Under the pieces are notes generated by a model. That model worked only from the letters and a program-made list of their open reading frames with translations, ran no database searches and had not been told where the DNA came from. 35,205 nucleotides of DNA from a virus: the IMG/VR virus record IMGVR_UViG_3300023215_000884, positions 1-35,205 of that record; one strand, written 5' to 3'. The translations under genes and the position numbers were made by a program. Shown piece after piece: positions 1-7,864 of the stretch (position 1 is the stretch's first letter; each line of letters begins with the position of its first letter).

Positions 1-521
1 AGCCATTCTGCGGCCTCATCGTCCTCCTCGTAGAAGCCAAGGTCTGCAAGGTCGTTAAGCTCTCCATCTTCTAAGAAGCCATCATCAAGGTCGTTGTTAA
101 CCTCGAACGTAGCCTCGATAGCGCGTTGGAATGGATGAAGCTCGAACACGTAGTCACCAAGCGTACTAAGCACTTGAGCGTGTCCTTGATACTGTTTGAA
201 CAGCTCCTCAGCCCAATCAGCCACGCTGGTCACTGCGCTGCTCATCTTGCGTATTCTCTCGCTGTCTGCGTCCTTGATTGCCAATGCCATTGACGTTGCG
301 ATAGTGTTGTCCGCTTGGCGCACCATCTTGTTTAACTCTGACTTGATAGCCCATGCGATACCACGTACCACATAGTTCGTACGGTGGCCGTATACCGTTG
401 ATAGCTCATCTATTGCTAGCACTGCTTGTTTCGTTAGCTCTGAGGTTGACATGCTTAGCGCTGCTTGACCGTTAGCTGTGAAACCTTTAGTGTCTGCGTT
501 AGAGATAAGTACGTTTTTCAT
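1..521 (-). CDS. Hypothetical phage protein, 3' end cut by window edge
   Basis: The reading frame is open from an ATG at 521 leftwards through base 1, giving 173 codons with no stop, so the C-terminus lies outside the window. The start is supported by AAAGGT seven bases upstream on the minus strand. The product begins MKNVLISNADTKGFTANGQ. It is largely helical and hydrophilic and becomes strongly acidic near the visible end (LDDGFLEDGELNDLADLGFYEEDDEAAEW). I do not recognise a family. It is transcribed away from the packaging and virion genes, so it may be the first visible gene of the opposite (early, replication or regulatory) arm of the phage. That placement is inference from orientation only. 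Confidence 0.8.
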   Translation of the reverse strand, partial: MKNVLISNADTKGFTANGQAALSMSTSELTKQAVLAIDELSTVYGHRTNYVVRGIAWAIKSELNKMVRQADNTIATSMALAIKDADSERIRKMSSAVTSVADWAEELFKQYQGHAQVLSTLGDYVFELHPFQRAIEATFEVNNDLDDGFLEDGELNDLADLGFYEEDDEAAEW

Positions 522-763
522 AATGTTTACCTTTTATGTTGTTGGGACTCCTAAGTAGGTTCAATGTCCCGATTTATGAATGACTCGAATCAAACTCGAT
601 CCGAACCGACCGCGCCTTCTGAGAGAAAGCACATACATATGAACAACCAACCACAGACACAGAAAACGCGGCCTTCGACCTAGGACAAAAAACAAACAAG
701 GGGGGAGGGGCTTCACAGGACGATTTGCCCATATTTTTTTCTAATTTTTTTGCTGTAAAAATT
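522..763. other. Divergent intergenic region between left arm and packaging genes
   Basis: No plausible gene is seen on either strand in this gap between two divergently transcribed genes. It contains a G-rich stretch at about 700-710 and a short inverted repeat (GGGAC at 544-548, GTCCC at 566-570) that would lie in the 5' leader of the leftward gene. I could not identify a convincing sigma70 promoter for the leftward gene. Being just upstream of the terminase genes, it is a reasonable place for the phage packaging (pac or cos) site, but nothing in the sequence proves this. Confidence 0.4.
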
Positions 764-778
764 AACAGTGTTACTATT
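750..778 (+). promoter_or_regulatory. Putative late promoter A with palindromic operator
   Basis: The 15-base element AACAGTGTTACTATT lies at 764-778, one base from a perfect 6-3-6 palindrome. A possible sigma70 promoter is TTGCTG (750-755), 16 bases, TACTAT (772-777), with the element overlapping the -10 box. It precedes the gene starting at 807. The same element occurs before five other gene blocks in the window, which is the main support for function. The -10/-35 assignment is less certain here than at the portal block. Confidence 0.5.
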
Positions 779-806
779 AGGAAAAATAACGAAGAGGCTA
801 ATAATA

Positions 807-1130
807 ATGAAAAAAAACGCCATAGTTGAATCGTTGCGTAACACCGCCGTAGAGCTTATGAACACGGCCGATGAGCTTGAGGCTAAATACACTGTCACGC
901 CACGAAGCAACCCCCAAGAATTTACACTCGTTATCCCACTAGGCATGTTTGCTGGGACGGCGATTGACACGCTAAACTTAATAAAAGAACCAAATGTTGC
1001 GCATATCGGCGAGTGCCGTATGGGTGGCGTTGACTACAGCTCAGTGCGCATCCTCGTACGTGAACCTTTCGATATTGATATTGCTCAGTGGGAACTTGTT
1101 GGTGACAACACGTTAGTTTGGAGTGAGTAA
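807..1130 (+). CDS. Small hypothetical protein upstream of terminase
   Basis: This is a 107-residue product starting MKKNAIVESLRNTAVELMNTADELEAKY. I chose the ATG at 807 because GAAGAGG lies about nine bases upstream; an earlier in-frame GTG at 768 falls inside the promoter/operator element and has no ribosome site. The N-terminal 40 residues look like a helical, coiled-coil-prone segment, and the rest is a mixed alpha/beta stretch with no motif I recognise. The stop codon abuts the TerS start (TAAATG), so the two are almost certainly co-transcribed and possibly translationally coupled. A role in DNA packaging is suggested only by position. Confidence 0.8.
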   Translation: MKKNAIVESLRNTAVELMNTADELEAKYTVTPRSNPQEFTLVIPLGMFAGTAIDTLNLIKEPNVAHIGECRMGGVDYSSVRILVREPFDIDIAQWELVGDNTLVWSE

Positions 1131-1637
1131 ATGTCGGGGGAATATTCACTATCAACGCTTAGCGGGAGTTATGCGTCGCTTGGCATTGCCCGCCTAACAG
1201 CACAAGAAGAAACCTACGTTCAACGCCGTACTCAGGGGATCAATCCTTCTGCGGCGGCTCGTGCGGCTGGCTATAAGTACCCAGCAAGGGCGGTGGCTGA
1301 GCTATCTGAACGTGAGGACATAAACCTAGCAATCTCTTACATGCGCGAAATGCAAAGGCAAGTTGCAGTCCAAGCGGGGGCTATTGAGTTCACCAAGGAC
1401 GACGCAACAGCCCTATATCTTGAGGCGCATGCCAAGTCAGCGACAGCGATGGAAGAAATACGTGCGGTGGATTCGCTCGTTAAGCTGCATGGCCTAGCAA
1501 CACCTGAAAAAGTCGAAGTTAACATCACTAACCGTAGCCAGATGGAAACTATGGACGATGAGCAACTACTCAAAATGGCTGGACAAGATATTCAATTGTC
1601 GCCTGATGAGTATAAGGTGGCGCACGATGAGGACTGA
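1131..1637 (+). CDS. terS: Terminase small subunit (probable)
   Basis: The product has 168 residues and is encoded directly before the large terminase, where phages of this type place TerS. Residues about 20-60 (LTAQEETYVQRRTQGINPSAAARAAGYKYP) resemble the helix-turn-helix start of terminase small subunits, which recognises the packaging site. The central part is helical, matching the oligomerisation domain. The C-terminus is acidic (SPDEYKVAHDED) and would contact TerL. The start is supported by a GGAG ribosome site about nine bases upstream. TerS normally forms a ring that loads TerL on concatemeric DNA. Family assignment rests on motif style and gene order, not on a strict signature. Confidence 0.8.
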   Translation: MSGEYSLSTLSGSYASLGIARLTAQEETYVQRRTQGINPSAAARAAGYKYPARAVAELSEREDINLAISYMREMQRQVAVQAGAIEFTKDDATALYLEAHAKSATAMEEIRAVDSLVKLHGLATPEKVEVNITNRSQMETMDDEQLLKMAGQDIQLSPDEYKVAHDED

Positions 1638-3351
1638 GCATTGCCATGAATGTTTACGCACTGTTCCTCACTTTGAAATGTATGACCAAAAACACTGCCT
1701 AAGTTGCGCAAAGCAGCTGGGAACGTTTGTGAGGCCATCTAACAAAGAGTCAGTGCAACGAATCGAACATGAGTTCAAACGCGTCAGAGAGGAAGAAATA
1801 GAGGCGTTTAACGTAGAGCTTGAGGCTAGGAAAGAGCTTGCTGAACGTGAGCTGGTTCGTCGCCGTCTTTTACCCTTCATTAAGCGGCATAATGACGCTT
1901 ACATGCCCGGCTGGGTTCATGCCGATATTTGTATGCGGCTTGAGAAATTCGCGCAGGACATTGAGAACGGCCTATCGCCACGGCTGATGATTACGATGCC
2001 ACCGCGACACGGTAAGTCGGAAATAGGCTCTAAGACATTCCCTAGCTGGTACTTAGGCCGTAACCCTACGCATGAGGTTATCACCTGTTCGTACTCGGGC
2101 GACTTAGCGGAGGACTTTAGCCGTAAGTGTCGTGACCTACTGGACACCGACAAGTTCAAGGCGGCATTCAAAACACGTCTATCGCCAGACACCAAGAGCG
2201 TTAAAAAGTGGATGACTACAGAAGGTGGTGGCTTCACTGCGGCTGGTGTTGGTGGTCCGATAACGGGTCGTGGTGCGCACTTAGGTATCATTGACGATCC
2301 CGTAAAAAACCGTGAAGAAGCTGAGTCGGAAGTTACCCGCCAAAAGGTAAAAGATTGGTACTCATCGGCATTCTACACGCGTCTTGCACCAGGGGGCGGT
2401 GTGCTGATAATTCAGACTCGCTGGCACGATGATGACCTTGCGGGTTGGCTGCTAAACGTATTTGAGGAAGCGAAAAAAGAGGCTGAGGAGAAGGGCGAAC
2501 CTATCCCAGAGGACGTAGACCAATGGGATTTGGTTGAGTACCCAGCTATCGCGACACAGGACGAAAAGTACCGTAAGAAGGGCGAGGCGCTACACGAGGA
2601 ACGCTATCCGTTACCCGCACTACGTCGTATAAAACGTGCCATGATACCGCGAGATTGGGAGGCGCTTTACCAGCAAAGGCCAGTGTCTGAGGACGGTGAC
2701 TTCTTCACGCGTGATATGTTCCGCTACTACAAGATGGGCGAGCTACCACCGCTGGGGGACATGCGTCTGTATGCAGCGGCTGATTTGGCTATCTCTACAA
2801 AGCAAACGGCGGACTACAGTGTGTTTGTGGTAGTCGGTATCGACCGTAAGCAGAATATTTGGATTGTTGACCTGATACGTGGCCGATGGAACTCGTTGGG
2901 TATCATTGACCGTATGTTTGAGATTCAGACGAAGTATAACCCTGAGCTGTTTGGTATCGAGACAGGCCAGATTGAGCTGACGCTAGAGCCGTTCATTCAA
3001 AAGGCCGAGCAGGAACGGGGTATCTCACTTCGCTACGAGAAGCTTAGAACACGCGGCGCAGACAAAGGTACACGTGCTAGGCCGATACAGGGTCGTATGG
3101 AGCAGGGCAAGGTTATTTTCCCTACCATAGAGTCGACACCGTGGATGAGTTCGCTTCAGAACGAGCTGCTTAAGTTCCCGTTAGGCGCTAATGATGACCA
3201 AGTGGATGCGTTGGCTTGGATTGGTCAAATGCTCATGCTATTTGGTATTCGTAACGAGAAGAAGCCCAAACCTAAAAAGTCGTTTAAGGACAAATTGCGT
3301 AAGTTTGGCGGTGGCACTAGAGGCCGTCATAAAAGTGGTATGGCTGCTTAG
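1627..3351 (+). CDS. terL: Terminase large subunit (ATPase-nuclease)
   Basis: The product has 574 residues if it starts at 1627, where AAGGTGG lies seven bases upstream and the gene overlaps terS by 11 bases. A further upstream ATG (1558) would bury 80 bases in terS and is less likely. The ATPase domain has a Walker A loop MPPRHGKS (124-131) and Walker B LGIIDD (219-224). The C-terminal RNase H-like nuclease shows its acidic residues in AAADLAIS (D386), LFGIETG (E445) and NDDQVDA (523-524). It drives DNA into the prohead through the portal and cuts it to length. Unusually, the N-terminus carries C6-x2-C9-x14-C24-x2-C27, a likely zinc ribbon, followed by a charged helix (about 40-80). Confidence 0.97.
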   Translation: MRTEHCHECLRTVPHFEMYDQKHCLSCAKQLGTFVRPSNKESVQRIEHEFKRVREEEIEAFNVELEARKELAERELVRRRLLPFIKRHNDAYMPGWVHADICMRLEKFAQDIENGLSPRLMITMPPRHGKSEIGSKTFPSWYLGRNPTHEVITCSYSGDLAEDFSRKCRDLLDTDKFKAAFKTRLSPDTKSVKKWMTTEGGGFTAAGVGGPITGRGAHLGIIDDPVKNREEAESEVTRQKVKDWYSSAFYTRLAPGGGVLIIQTRWHDDDLAGWLLNVFEEAKKEAEEKGEPIPEDVDQWDLVEYPAIATQDEKYRKKGEALHEERYPLPALRRIKRAMIPRDWEALYQQRPVSEDGDFFTRDMFRYYKMGELPPLGDMRLYAAADLAISTKQTADYSVFVVVGIDRKQNIWIVDLIRGRWNSLGIIDRMFEIQTKYNPELFGIETGQIELTLEPFIQKAEQERGISLRYEKLRTRGADKGTRARPIQGRMEQGKVIFPTIESTPWMSSLQNELLKFPLGANDDQVDALAWIGQMLMLFGIRNEKKPKPKKSFKDKLRKFGGGTRGRHKSGMAA

Positions 3352-3357
3352 CGTTTA

Positions 3358-3397
3358 TTGAGAATTAACAGTGCTACTGTTATTATTGGCTAACAGT
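3358..3397 (+). promoter_or_regulatory. Late promoter B with perfect palindromic operator
   Basis: A good sigma70 promoter is visible: TTGAGA (3358-3363), 17 bases, TATTAT (3381-3386). The spacer is filled by a perfect 6-3-6 palindrome, AACAGTGCTACTGTT (3367-3381). A further half site TAACAGT lies at 3391-3397, near the expected start point. An operator placed between -35 and -10 usually implies repression, although spacer-binding activators exist. The promoter would drive the small membrane protein, portal, scaffold and the gene after it. Confidence 0.7.
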
Positions 3398-3431
3398 AAA
3401 TAATAATAATAATAACAACAGGTCGTGAAAC

Positions 3432-3653
3432 TTGGACGCTGAAACTATAAAACAGATAATCGCGTTAGGCTCGCTTTTTGTGGCCGTGATTGGCTTGTGG
3501 CATAAGCTAGTCATACTACCCATCAAAGAGGAGCTGAAACTCAACGCGACAAGTATCCGCACACTTGAAATTGACAGTGCTAAGCTGGATACAACGCTCA
3601 CAGCGCTTACTAACGCAATTGACCGACTAACCGATAGGTTGGACCGTGAATGA
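3432..3653 (+). CDS. Small membrane-anchored coiled-coil protein
   Basis: The product has 73 residues and a TTG start; no in-frame ATG or GTG is available upstream, and an AGG lies about nine bases before it. Residues about 7-30 (KQIIALGSLFVAVIGLWHKLVILP) form one membrane helix. The remainder is a heptad-patterned coiled coil (LNATSIRTLEIDSAKLDTTLTALTNAIDRLTDRLDRE). This one-helix-plus-coil plan resembles XhlA-type haemolysin/holin accessory proteins, but there is no decisive motif. It overlaps the portal start by four bases (ATGA), showing coupled translation. A role in lysis or membrane attachment during assembly is inference. Confidence 0.75.
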   Translation: MDAETIKQIIALGSLFVAVIGLWHKLVILPIKEELKLNATSIRTLEIDSAKLDTTLTALTNAIDRLTDRLDRE

Positions 3654-5779
3654 GTAGAAATAAGAAAAGAGACCCGAGGGTTGTTGCTCGTGATAATCAG
3701 ACCCGATTTGAGGAAGCTAACAACACCAAGCATAAGGACTTTATCAAACGCGCTGTGCGTAACAACAACTTTTACGCAGGTGATCAGTGGAACAAAGAGG
3801 ATAAAGCCCGCCTAGACCGTGAGGGCCGACCAGCCTTGACGCTTAATATGATCTTATCAACGGTGAACGCCATAATAGGTGAGCAGCTTGAGCGTAAGGT
3901 TGAAGTTGTCTACCGACCGCGTGACTACGGCGATGAGGGCACTGCGTTCGCGCTTAATGCCATCACCCGCAGTATTCTAGCGGTAACGCACTTCGACGAT
4001 ACCGAAGAAGATGTGTTTGCTGATGGCCTAATCACAGGCCGTGGGTACTATGACGTTCGCATGAGTTTCGAGAAGAACCTGCAAGGTGAGGTTGTTATCA
4101 CGTCTGAGGACCCTATTGACGTTATCCCTGATAGTGAGGCTAAAAGCGCAGACCCGTCTACATGGAACGAGGTGTTTATCTCACGTTGGCTAACGCTTGA
4201 CGAGATTGGTGCTTCATATGGCTGGGAGAAGGTCGAGGGCTTAGAGCGCCTAGTTGATACTAGCAGCTATAACACGGACGATAACTTCGAATACTTTGAA
4301 GGCACGTTTGGTGGCACAAGCCGCACGACAACGATGGACGAGAACGACAGCCGTCAGCTAAGACGTGTTCGCGTTATTGAGCGCCAGCACTTTGAGGTAG
4401 ATGAGCAGTACCACTTTGTCGATATGACTACGGGTAACATGCGACCTGTACCGTTCGGCACTGATAAAGAAGAAATGGAGGCGTTCGCAGAGCAGTATGG
4501 CCTTGAGCTAATTAAGCGTAAAGGTCGCCGAGTGCGAATGACTGTCACAGCGGATGACATTCTGCTGCATGATGATTGGTCTATCTACCGCTCATTTACT
4601 ATCGTGCCTTTCTTCCCGTACTTCCGCCGAGGTAATCCGTTTGGCCCTGTAGATAATCTAATCGACCCACAGAACCTACTGAACAAGACCAGCTCGCAAG
4701 AGTTGCACATTGTTAACACGACGGCTAACAGTGGCTGGGTGGTGCAGGAGGACTCACTGGTCGATATGGACGCTGAGGACTTAGAGGAACGCGGTGCTGA
4801 AACGGGCCTAGTGTTACAGTACAAACGTGGGTATGAGAAGCCGGATAAGATTCAGCCGAACCAGATACCAACGGGCATCGACCGTATCTCACAGAAGGCC
4901 GCTGCAACTATCCGTGAGATATCATCGGTTAATGCGTCAATGCTTGGTACGGCACGTGCTGACCAGTCAGGCCGTGCGCAGGAGGCCGCTGTAAGTCGTG
5001 GTCAGATTCAGGTGTCGGTAATCGTGAGTAACCTTAAACGTGCCCGCCGTATGGTTGGCCGTAAGGTGCTTGAGCTGGTTCAAGACTTCTACAGTGAGAC
5101 TCGCTACTTTAAAGTGACGGGTAGCAGTATCCTTCAGGGCGAGGAGCGCACGGAGGAGGTCGGCATTAATGTGCCAGATGAGGACGGGAACATAATCAAT
5201 GATGTGACCATTGGCGATTATGACGTTGAGGTAAGCTTTAGACCTTCGGGCGGTACAATGGCCGACCAAGAGTTTGAGGAAGCGTTGCGCTTGCGTGAAA
5301 TGGGCGTTGCTATCCCAGACCATGTTATTGTCCAGCACTCGAACCTTACTAAACGTGGTGAAATTGCCGAGTTCCTTAAAGAAAGCCAAGGCTTCGGTGA
5401 GCCGAGTGAAGAACAAGCAGCGCTTGAACAGATGCAGGTACAGCACCAAATCAACATGCTGCGTAAAGAGCTTGAAAAAGTTGATGCAGATATTGATGTG
5501 GCACTGGCGACGGCTAAAGAGAAAATGGCTAAGGCTGACTCGCTAAGTGGCTTCAACCAAGCGCAAATGGAGCTACGACGACTCGAACAAGAACGTGTGG
5601 CCAAAGAGCAGGAGCTATCACTTCGCATTGCTCTGGCGGCTAGAGGCCATCAGAATCAGAATGCTATGAACGATAAGCGTATTTCTAGCCAAATCGCTAT
5701 GAAATCTATGGATATGGCGTATAATGCGTCGAATAAAGATAACAGTAACACTAATAAAAACAATAACAGAGGTGACTAA
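3650..5779 (+). CDS. Portal protein, P22-like
   Basis: The product has 709 residues. The N-terminal region has the typical P22-type portal layout: a helical start, then FYAGDQWNKEDKARLDREGRPALTLNMILSTVNAIIGEQ, closely matching the 'QW...R...GRPALTLN' block of that family. The dodecameric portal ring forms the capsid vertex for DNA entry and exit and nucleates assembly with scaffold. The C-terminal third is a long helical/coiled segment (EEQAALEQMQVQHQINMLRKELEKV and onward), like the barrel of P22 gp1. It ends in an asparagine-rich tail (NASNKDNSNTNKNNNRGD). The last codons contain a copy of the late-regulon palindrome. It follows the membrane protein with a four-base overlap and precedes scaffold by two bases. 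Confidence 0.93.
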   Translation: MSRNKKRDPRVVARDNQTRFEEANNTKHKDFIKRAVRNNNFYAGDQWNKEDKARLDREGRPALTLNMILSTVNAIIGEQLERKVEVVYRPRDYGDEGTAFALNAITRSILAVTHFDDTEEDVFADGLITGRGYYDVRMSFEKNLQGEVVITSEDPIDVIPDSEAKSADPSTWNEVFISRWLTLDEIGASYGWEKVEGLERLVDTSSYNTDDNFEYFEGTFGGTSRTTTMDENDSRQLRRVRVIERQHFEVDEQYHFVDMTTGNMRPVPFGTDKEEMEAFAEQYGLELIKRKGRRVRMTVTADDILLHDDWSIYRSFTIVPFFPYFRRGNPFGPVDNLIDPQNLLNKTSSQELHIVNTTANSGWVVQEDSLVDMDAEDLEERGAETGLVLQYKRGYEKPDKIQPNQIPTGIDRISQKAAATIREISSVNASMLGTARADQSGRAQEAAVSRGQIQVSVIVSNLKRARRMVGRKVLELVQDFYSETRYFKVTGSSILQGEERTEEVGINVPDEDGNIINDVTIGDYDVEVSFRPSGGTMADQEFEEALRLREMGVAIPDHVIVQHSNLTKRGEIAEFLKESQGFGEPSEEQAALEQMQVQHQINMLRKELEKVDADIDVALATAKEKMAKADSLSGFNQAQMELRRLEQERVAKEQELSLRIALAARGHQNQNAMNDKRISSQIAMKSMDMAYNASNKDNSNTNKNNNRGD
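5741..5755. promoter_or_regulatory. Operator-like element inside the 3' end of the portal gene
   Basis: AACAGTAACACTAAT is, read on the other strand, ATTAGTGTTACTGTT, which differs at two positions from AACAGTGTTACTGTT. It lies in the asparagine-rich last codons of the portal gene, just before scaffold. No convincing -10 box is positioned as in the other copies, so this may be a regulator-binding site without a promoter, or a chance result of AT-rich Asn/Ser/Thr codons. Confidence 0.35.
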
Positions 5780-5781
5780 TA

Positions 5782-6801
5782 ATGGCTGCAAACCGTAACC
5801 TTGATGAACTTAACGCAACATCGGCAATTCTTGATGATTACACGCCACCTACGCCAGAGGAGCGTGGTGACTTCGTTGAGGACGATGAAGCCCCTGCGGA
5901 CGACGTTGTTGATGAGCTTGAGGACGAGGACGAAGATTCGAGCGAGCTTGAAGAAGAATCGGACGAAGATGAAGATGAGTCTGAGTCAGAGGGCGAGGGC
6001 GATGTGGATGGTGATGAAGGCGAGGAAGAAGAGCCTGCTGAAAAGCCTTCTAAGGGCGCTAAAGGCCGACGTGTACCACTCGAACGACTAAACAAGGAAA
6101 TTGAGAAACGCCGCAACCTTGAGTCTGTAGTACAAAGCCTCCGTACAGAGATCGACGCGTTGAAGGGTGCTGGAAGCCAAGAATCGCAAGGCGAACAGCA
6201 AGCCGATCCTGTTGGTTTCACCCGCGAGGAGTTTGAAGGTATGCAGGAGGCTATGCTTGACGGCGAGACTGATAAGGCTTTCGAGTTATTCGGCAAAATG
6301 ATGGCTAGCCAAACTCAAGCGGTACAGGCCAAAGCTGAGCAAGAAGTATCAGAACGCGTACGAAATGAGCTTAACCAAGACCGTGCAATGTCTGAGTTGC
6401 AACAAACGGCGCAGGCGTTAGCTGAAAAGTACCCAGAGCTTGATAGCGCTGGTGACGAGGCGGACGAAGGTCTGATCGAAGAAGTGGTGGAAATGCGTGA
6501 CCTGTATGTTGATCGTGGTCTATCACCAGCCGAAGCGCTTAAGAAGTCAGTTCGCTTAGTTGCCCTTGAAAATGATTTAGTTGACCGTACAGCTAAATCT
6601 AAAGCAGATATGGCTAAGCCTACGAAGAAAACTAACACCAAGGCCAAGCTAGCTGCGGCTAAGAAAGAGCGTGGCAAGTTGTCGGGCACTGGTGGTGGCA
6701 ATAGTCGCCCTGATATTGATATTTCACGTATGTCAGACGACGAGTTTGCGGGTCTTAGTGCTGAGGCTAAAGCTCGTGCAAGAGGAGACTACGTAGAGTG
6801 A
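5782..6801 (+). CDS. Scaffolding protein (capsid assembly)
   Basis: The product has 339 residues and lies between portal and major capsid, the normal place for scaffold. Residues about 30-90 are almost uninterrupted Asp/Glu with Ser. Next comes a basic link (KGAKGRRVPLERLNKEIEKRRN) and a coiled coil to about 130. A long helical middle follows, and then a Lys-rich C-terminal part (KPTKKTNTKAKLAAAKKERGK) of the sort that contacts coat protein. Scaffolds direct coat polymerisation and then leave the prohead. The start has GAGGTG about ten bases upstream. Sequence conservation in this family is low, so the call rests on composition, predicted helices and position. Confidence 0.85.
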   Translation: MAANRNLDELNATSAILDDYTPPTPEERGDFVEDDEAPADDVVDELEDEDEDSSELEEESDEDEDESESEGEGDVDGDEGEEEEPAEKPSKGAKGRRVPLERLNKEIEKRRNLESVVQSLRTEIDALKGAGSQESQGEQQADPVGFTREEFEGMQEAMLDGETDKAFELFGKMMASQTQAVQAKAEQEVSERVRNELNQDRAMSELQQTAQALAEKYPELDSAGDEADEGLIEEVVEMRDLYVDRGLSPAEALKKSVRLVALENDLVDRTAKSKADMAKPTKKTNTKAKLAAAKKERGKLSGTGGGNSRPDIDISRMSDDEFAGLSAEAKARARGDYVE

Positions 6802-6998
6802 TGTTCGAGCCAAACGAGACCCTATGGCTGACCTACATTTGGATCTTTATAGCGGCACCACTGATTGTCCGCTATTTAGACCCATCGGTCGATAGTTACC
6901 CGAAGCGAGTCATCATAGGCTCAATACTCTCGGGGTGCATGATTGCCGTGGTGTTCATTCTAGCTCTGGTTGTGTCCGTCATTGGACTTGTGGCCTAG
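6801..6998 (+). CDS. Two-helix small membrane protein
   Basis: The product has 65 residues, starting at an ATG that shares its A with the scaffold stop codon (TGATG). Two membrane helices are visible: TLWLTYIWIFIAAPLIVRYL (about 7-26) and VIIGSILSGCMIAVVFILALVVSVIGLVA (about 37-65), with a short polar loop between. The size and topology fit a phage holin, but placement after scaffold rather than beside the peptidase is not typical, and no holin family signature is evident. It is the last gene of the portal block; the bidirectional terminator follows directly. Confidence 0.75.
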   Translation: MFEPNETLWLTYIWIFIAAPLIVRYLDPSVDSYPKRVIIGSILSGCMIAVVFILALVVSVIGLVA

Positions 6999-7002
6999 CA
7001 GC

Positions 7003-7031
7003 AAAAAGCCGACTTAATCGTCGGCTTTTTT
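7003..7031. terminator. Bidirectional Rho-independent terminator
   Basis: The arms AAAAAGCCGAC (7003-7013) and GTCGGCTTTTT (7020-7030) enclose the loop TTAATC. The stem is flanked by an A tract on the left and a T tract on the right, so it works on both strands. It ends the rightward portal/scaffold transcript and the leftward 7685-7041 operon. Confidence 0.93.
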
Positions 7032-7040
7032 GTGGTAAAA

Positions 7041-7547
7041 CTAAGTCGGCTTGTAGGCTAGCCTGAACTCTTCGGCGTAGAACAGGTACGTTTCAACGTC
7101 GGTAGGGGTGTAGTATTCGTGAGCATCTTCTATTCCGTTTTCTGCGGTTAATAGGTCATGCACTAGTATATGTATATGGTTGGGAGTCACAAAGAAACCA
7201 GAGTATACTGCGGCGTACTTACTGGTACACCTCCACTGAGGTATCCCCTGTTCGGCCATAGATGGGTCTACGAAATGTAGATGCGCAAGTTTCTCGTACT
7301 CAATTTCTGCACGTAATCTTTCAGGGTAGTCAAAGACGCGATCACGCCCTACAGCTGGGTGTATGGATATATTCCGCATCTGTATGTTTTCGTTAGGCGT
7401 GATTATATTGGTCGGCCCTGCGTTAAATGATAACGTTTTGTACTCGTGTACGATGTTGAGGGCTGCTTGATTTGCTTCGTTGAGCTCTACGACTTCGGTG
7501 TCTAGGTCGATTGTGACCTTTATATCTTCCGTGATTTTATCAGTCAT
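7041..7547 (-). CDS. Hypothetical protein, second gene of leftward moron
   Basis: The product has 168 residues, starting immediately after the stop of the upstream 45-residue gene (TAAATG on the minus strand), so the pair is co-transcribed. It has an acidic N-terminus (MTDKITEDIKVTIDLDTEVVELNEANQ) and an aromatic-rich C-terminal half with PNHIHILVHDLLTAENG and EYYTPTDVETYLFYAEEFRLAYKPT. There is no membrane segment, signal peptide or familiar catalytic motif. It is inserted against the direction of all neighbouring late genes with its own promoter and terminator. That is the pattern of a moron, a gene often expressed in the lysogen to affect host fitness or phage exclusion. The function is unknown. 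Confidence 0.85.
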   Translation of the reverse strand: MTDKITEDIKVTIDLDTEVVELNEANQAALNIVHEYKTLSFNAGPTNIITPNENIQMRNISIHPAVGRDRVFDYPERLRAEIEYEKLAHLHFVDPSMAEQGIPQWRCTSKYAAVYSGFFVTPNHIHILVHDLLTAENGIEDAHEYYTPTDVETYLFYAEEFRLAYKPT

Positions 7548-7685
7548 TTAGCGCTGCTTTTTTGCTTGTCGCATTCTAGCTGCTCGCGCTTTGCGCTTCT
7601 CACGTGACTGCTCAATGGTATTAAAGCTACGCGCAAAGACAGCCATGTCGTTAGGCATAGTTAGTTTGTCATTTGATGTAGTCAT
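7548..7685 (-). CDS. Small basic protein, first gene of leftward moron
   Basis: The product has 45 residues: it starts MTTSNDKLTMPNDMAVFARS and ends in a highly basic run SREKRKARAARMRQAKKQR. The start at 7685 has AAGGA eight bases upstream, a good ribosome site. Its stop abuts the ATG of the next gene. The basic, helical C-terminus suggests nucleic-acid or acidic-partner binding, but there is no family match I can name. It could be a small regulator of the moron or a partner of the 168-residue protein; both are guesses. Confidence 0.7.
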   Translation of the reverse strand: MTTSNDKLTMPNDMAVFARSFNTIEQSREKRKARAARMRQAKKQR

Positions 7686-7748
7686 AACAGGATTCCTTAT
7701 GAAACCTTGTGGATTGTTGTTGTATTGACGGTAACGTCAATAGAGCGA

Positions 7749-7777
7749 ATATTAGACGGTCTGTAATGGGATTACAA
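7749..7777 (-). promoter_or_regulatory. Moron promoter with palindrome in spacer
   Basis: On the minus strand a sigma70 promoter reads TTGTAA (7777-7772), 17 bases, TAATAT (7754-7749). A perfect 6-3-6 palindrome TGTAATGGGATTACA (7762-7776, plus-strand reading) overlaps the -35 box and fills most of the spacer, as expected for a repressor operator. The sequence differs from the late-regulon palindrome, pointing to a different regulator. A second inverted repeat, ATTGACG-GTAA-CGTCAAT, lies at about 7727-7744, downstream in the leader. Confidence 0.6.
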
Positions 7778-7864
7778 CAAAAAACTTAAATTAACGCGTT
7801 ACAGTAGGGGTGCGAAACTCGACTAAAGGCAACAGTATAGCTGCACGTTTTCGCTCTCTGCTTT

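Noticed and set aside
768-806. GTG start of the first gene
   Set aside because: It lies inside the promoter/operator element; the ATG at 807 has a clear ribosome site.
1558-1626. Longer terminase start overlapping terS by 80 bases
   Set aside because: There is a good ribosome site before 1627, and the protein from there begins directly with the Cys4 motif.
5838-6296. Minus-strand frame with long Ser runs
   Set aside because: This is the complement of the Asp/Glu-rich part of the scaffold gene, not a separate gene.
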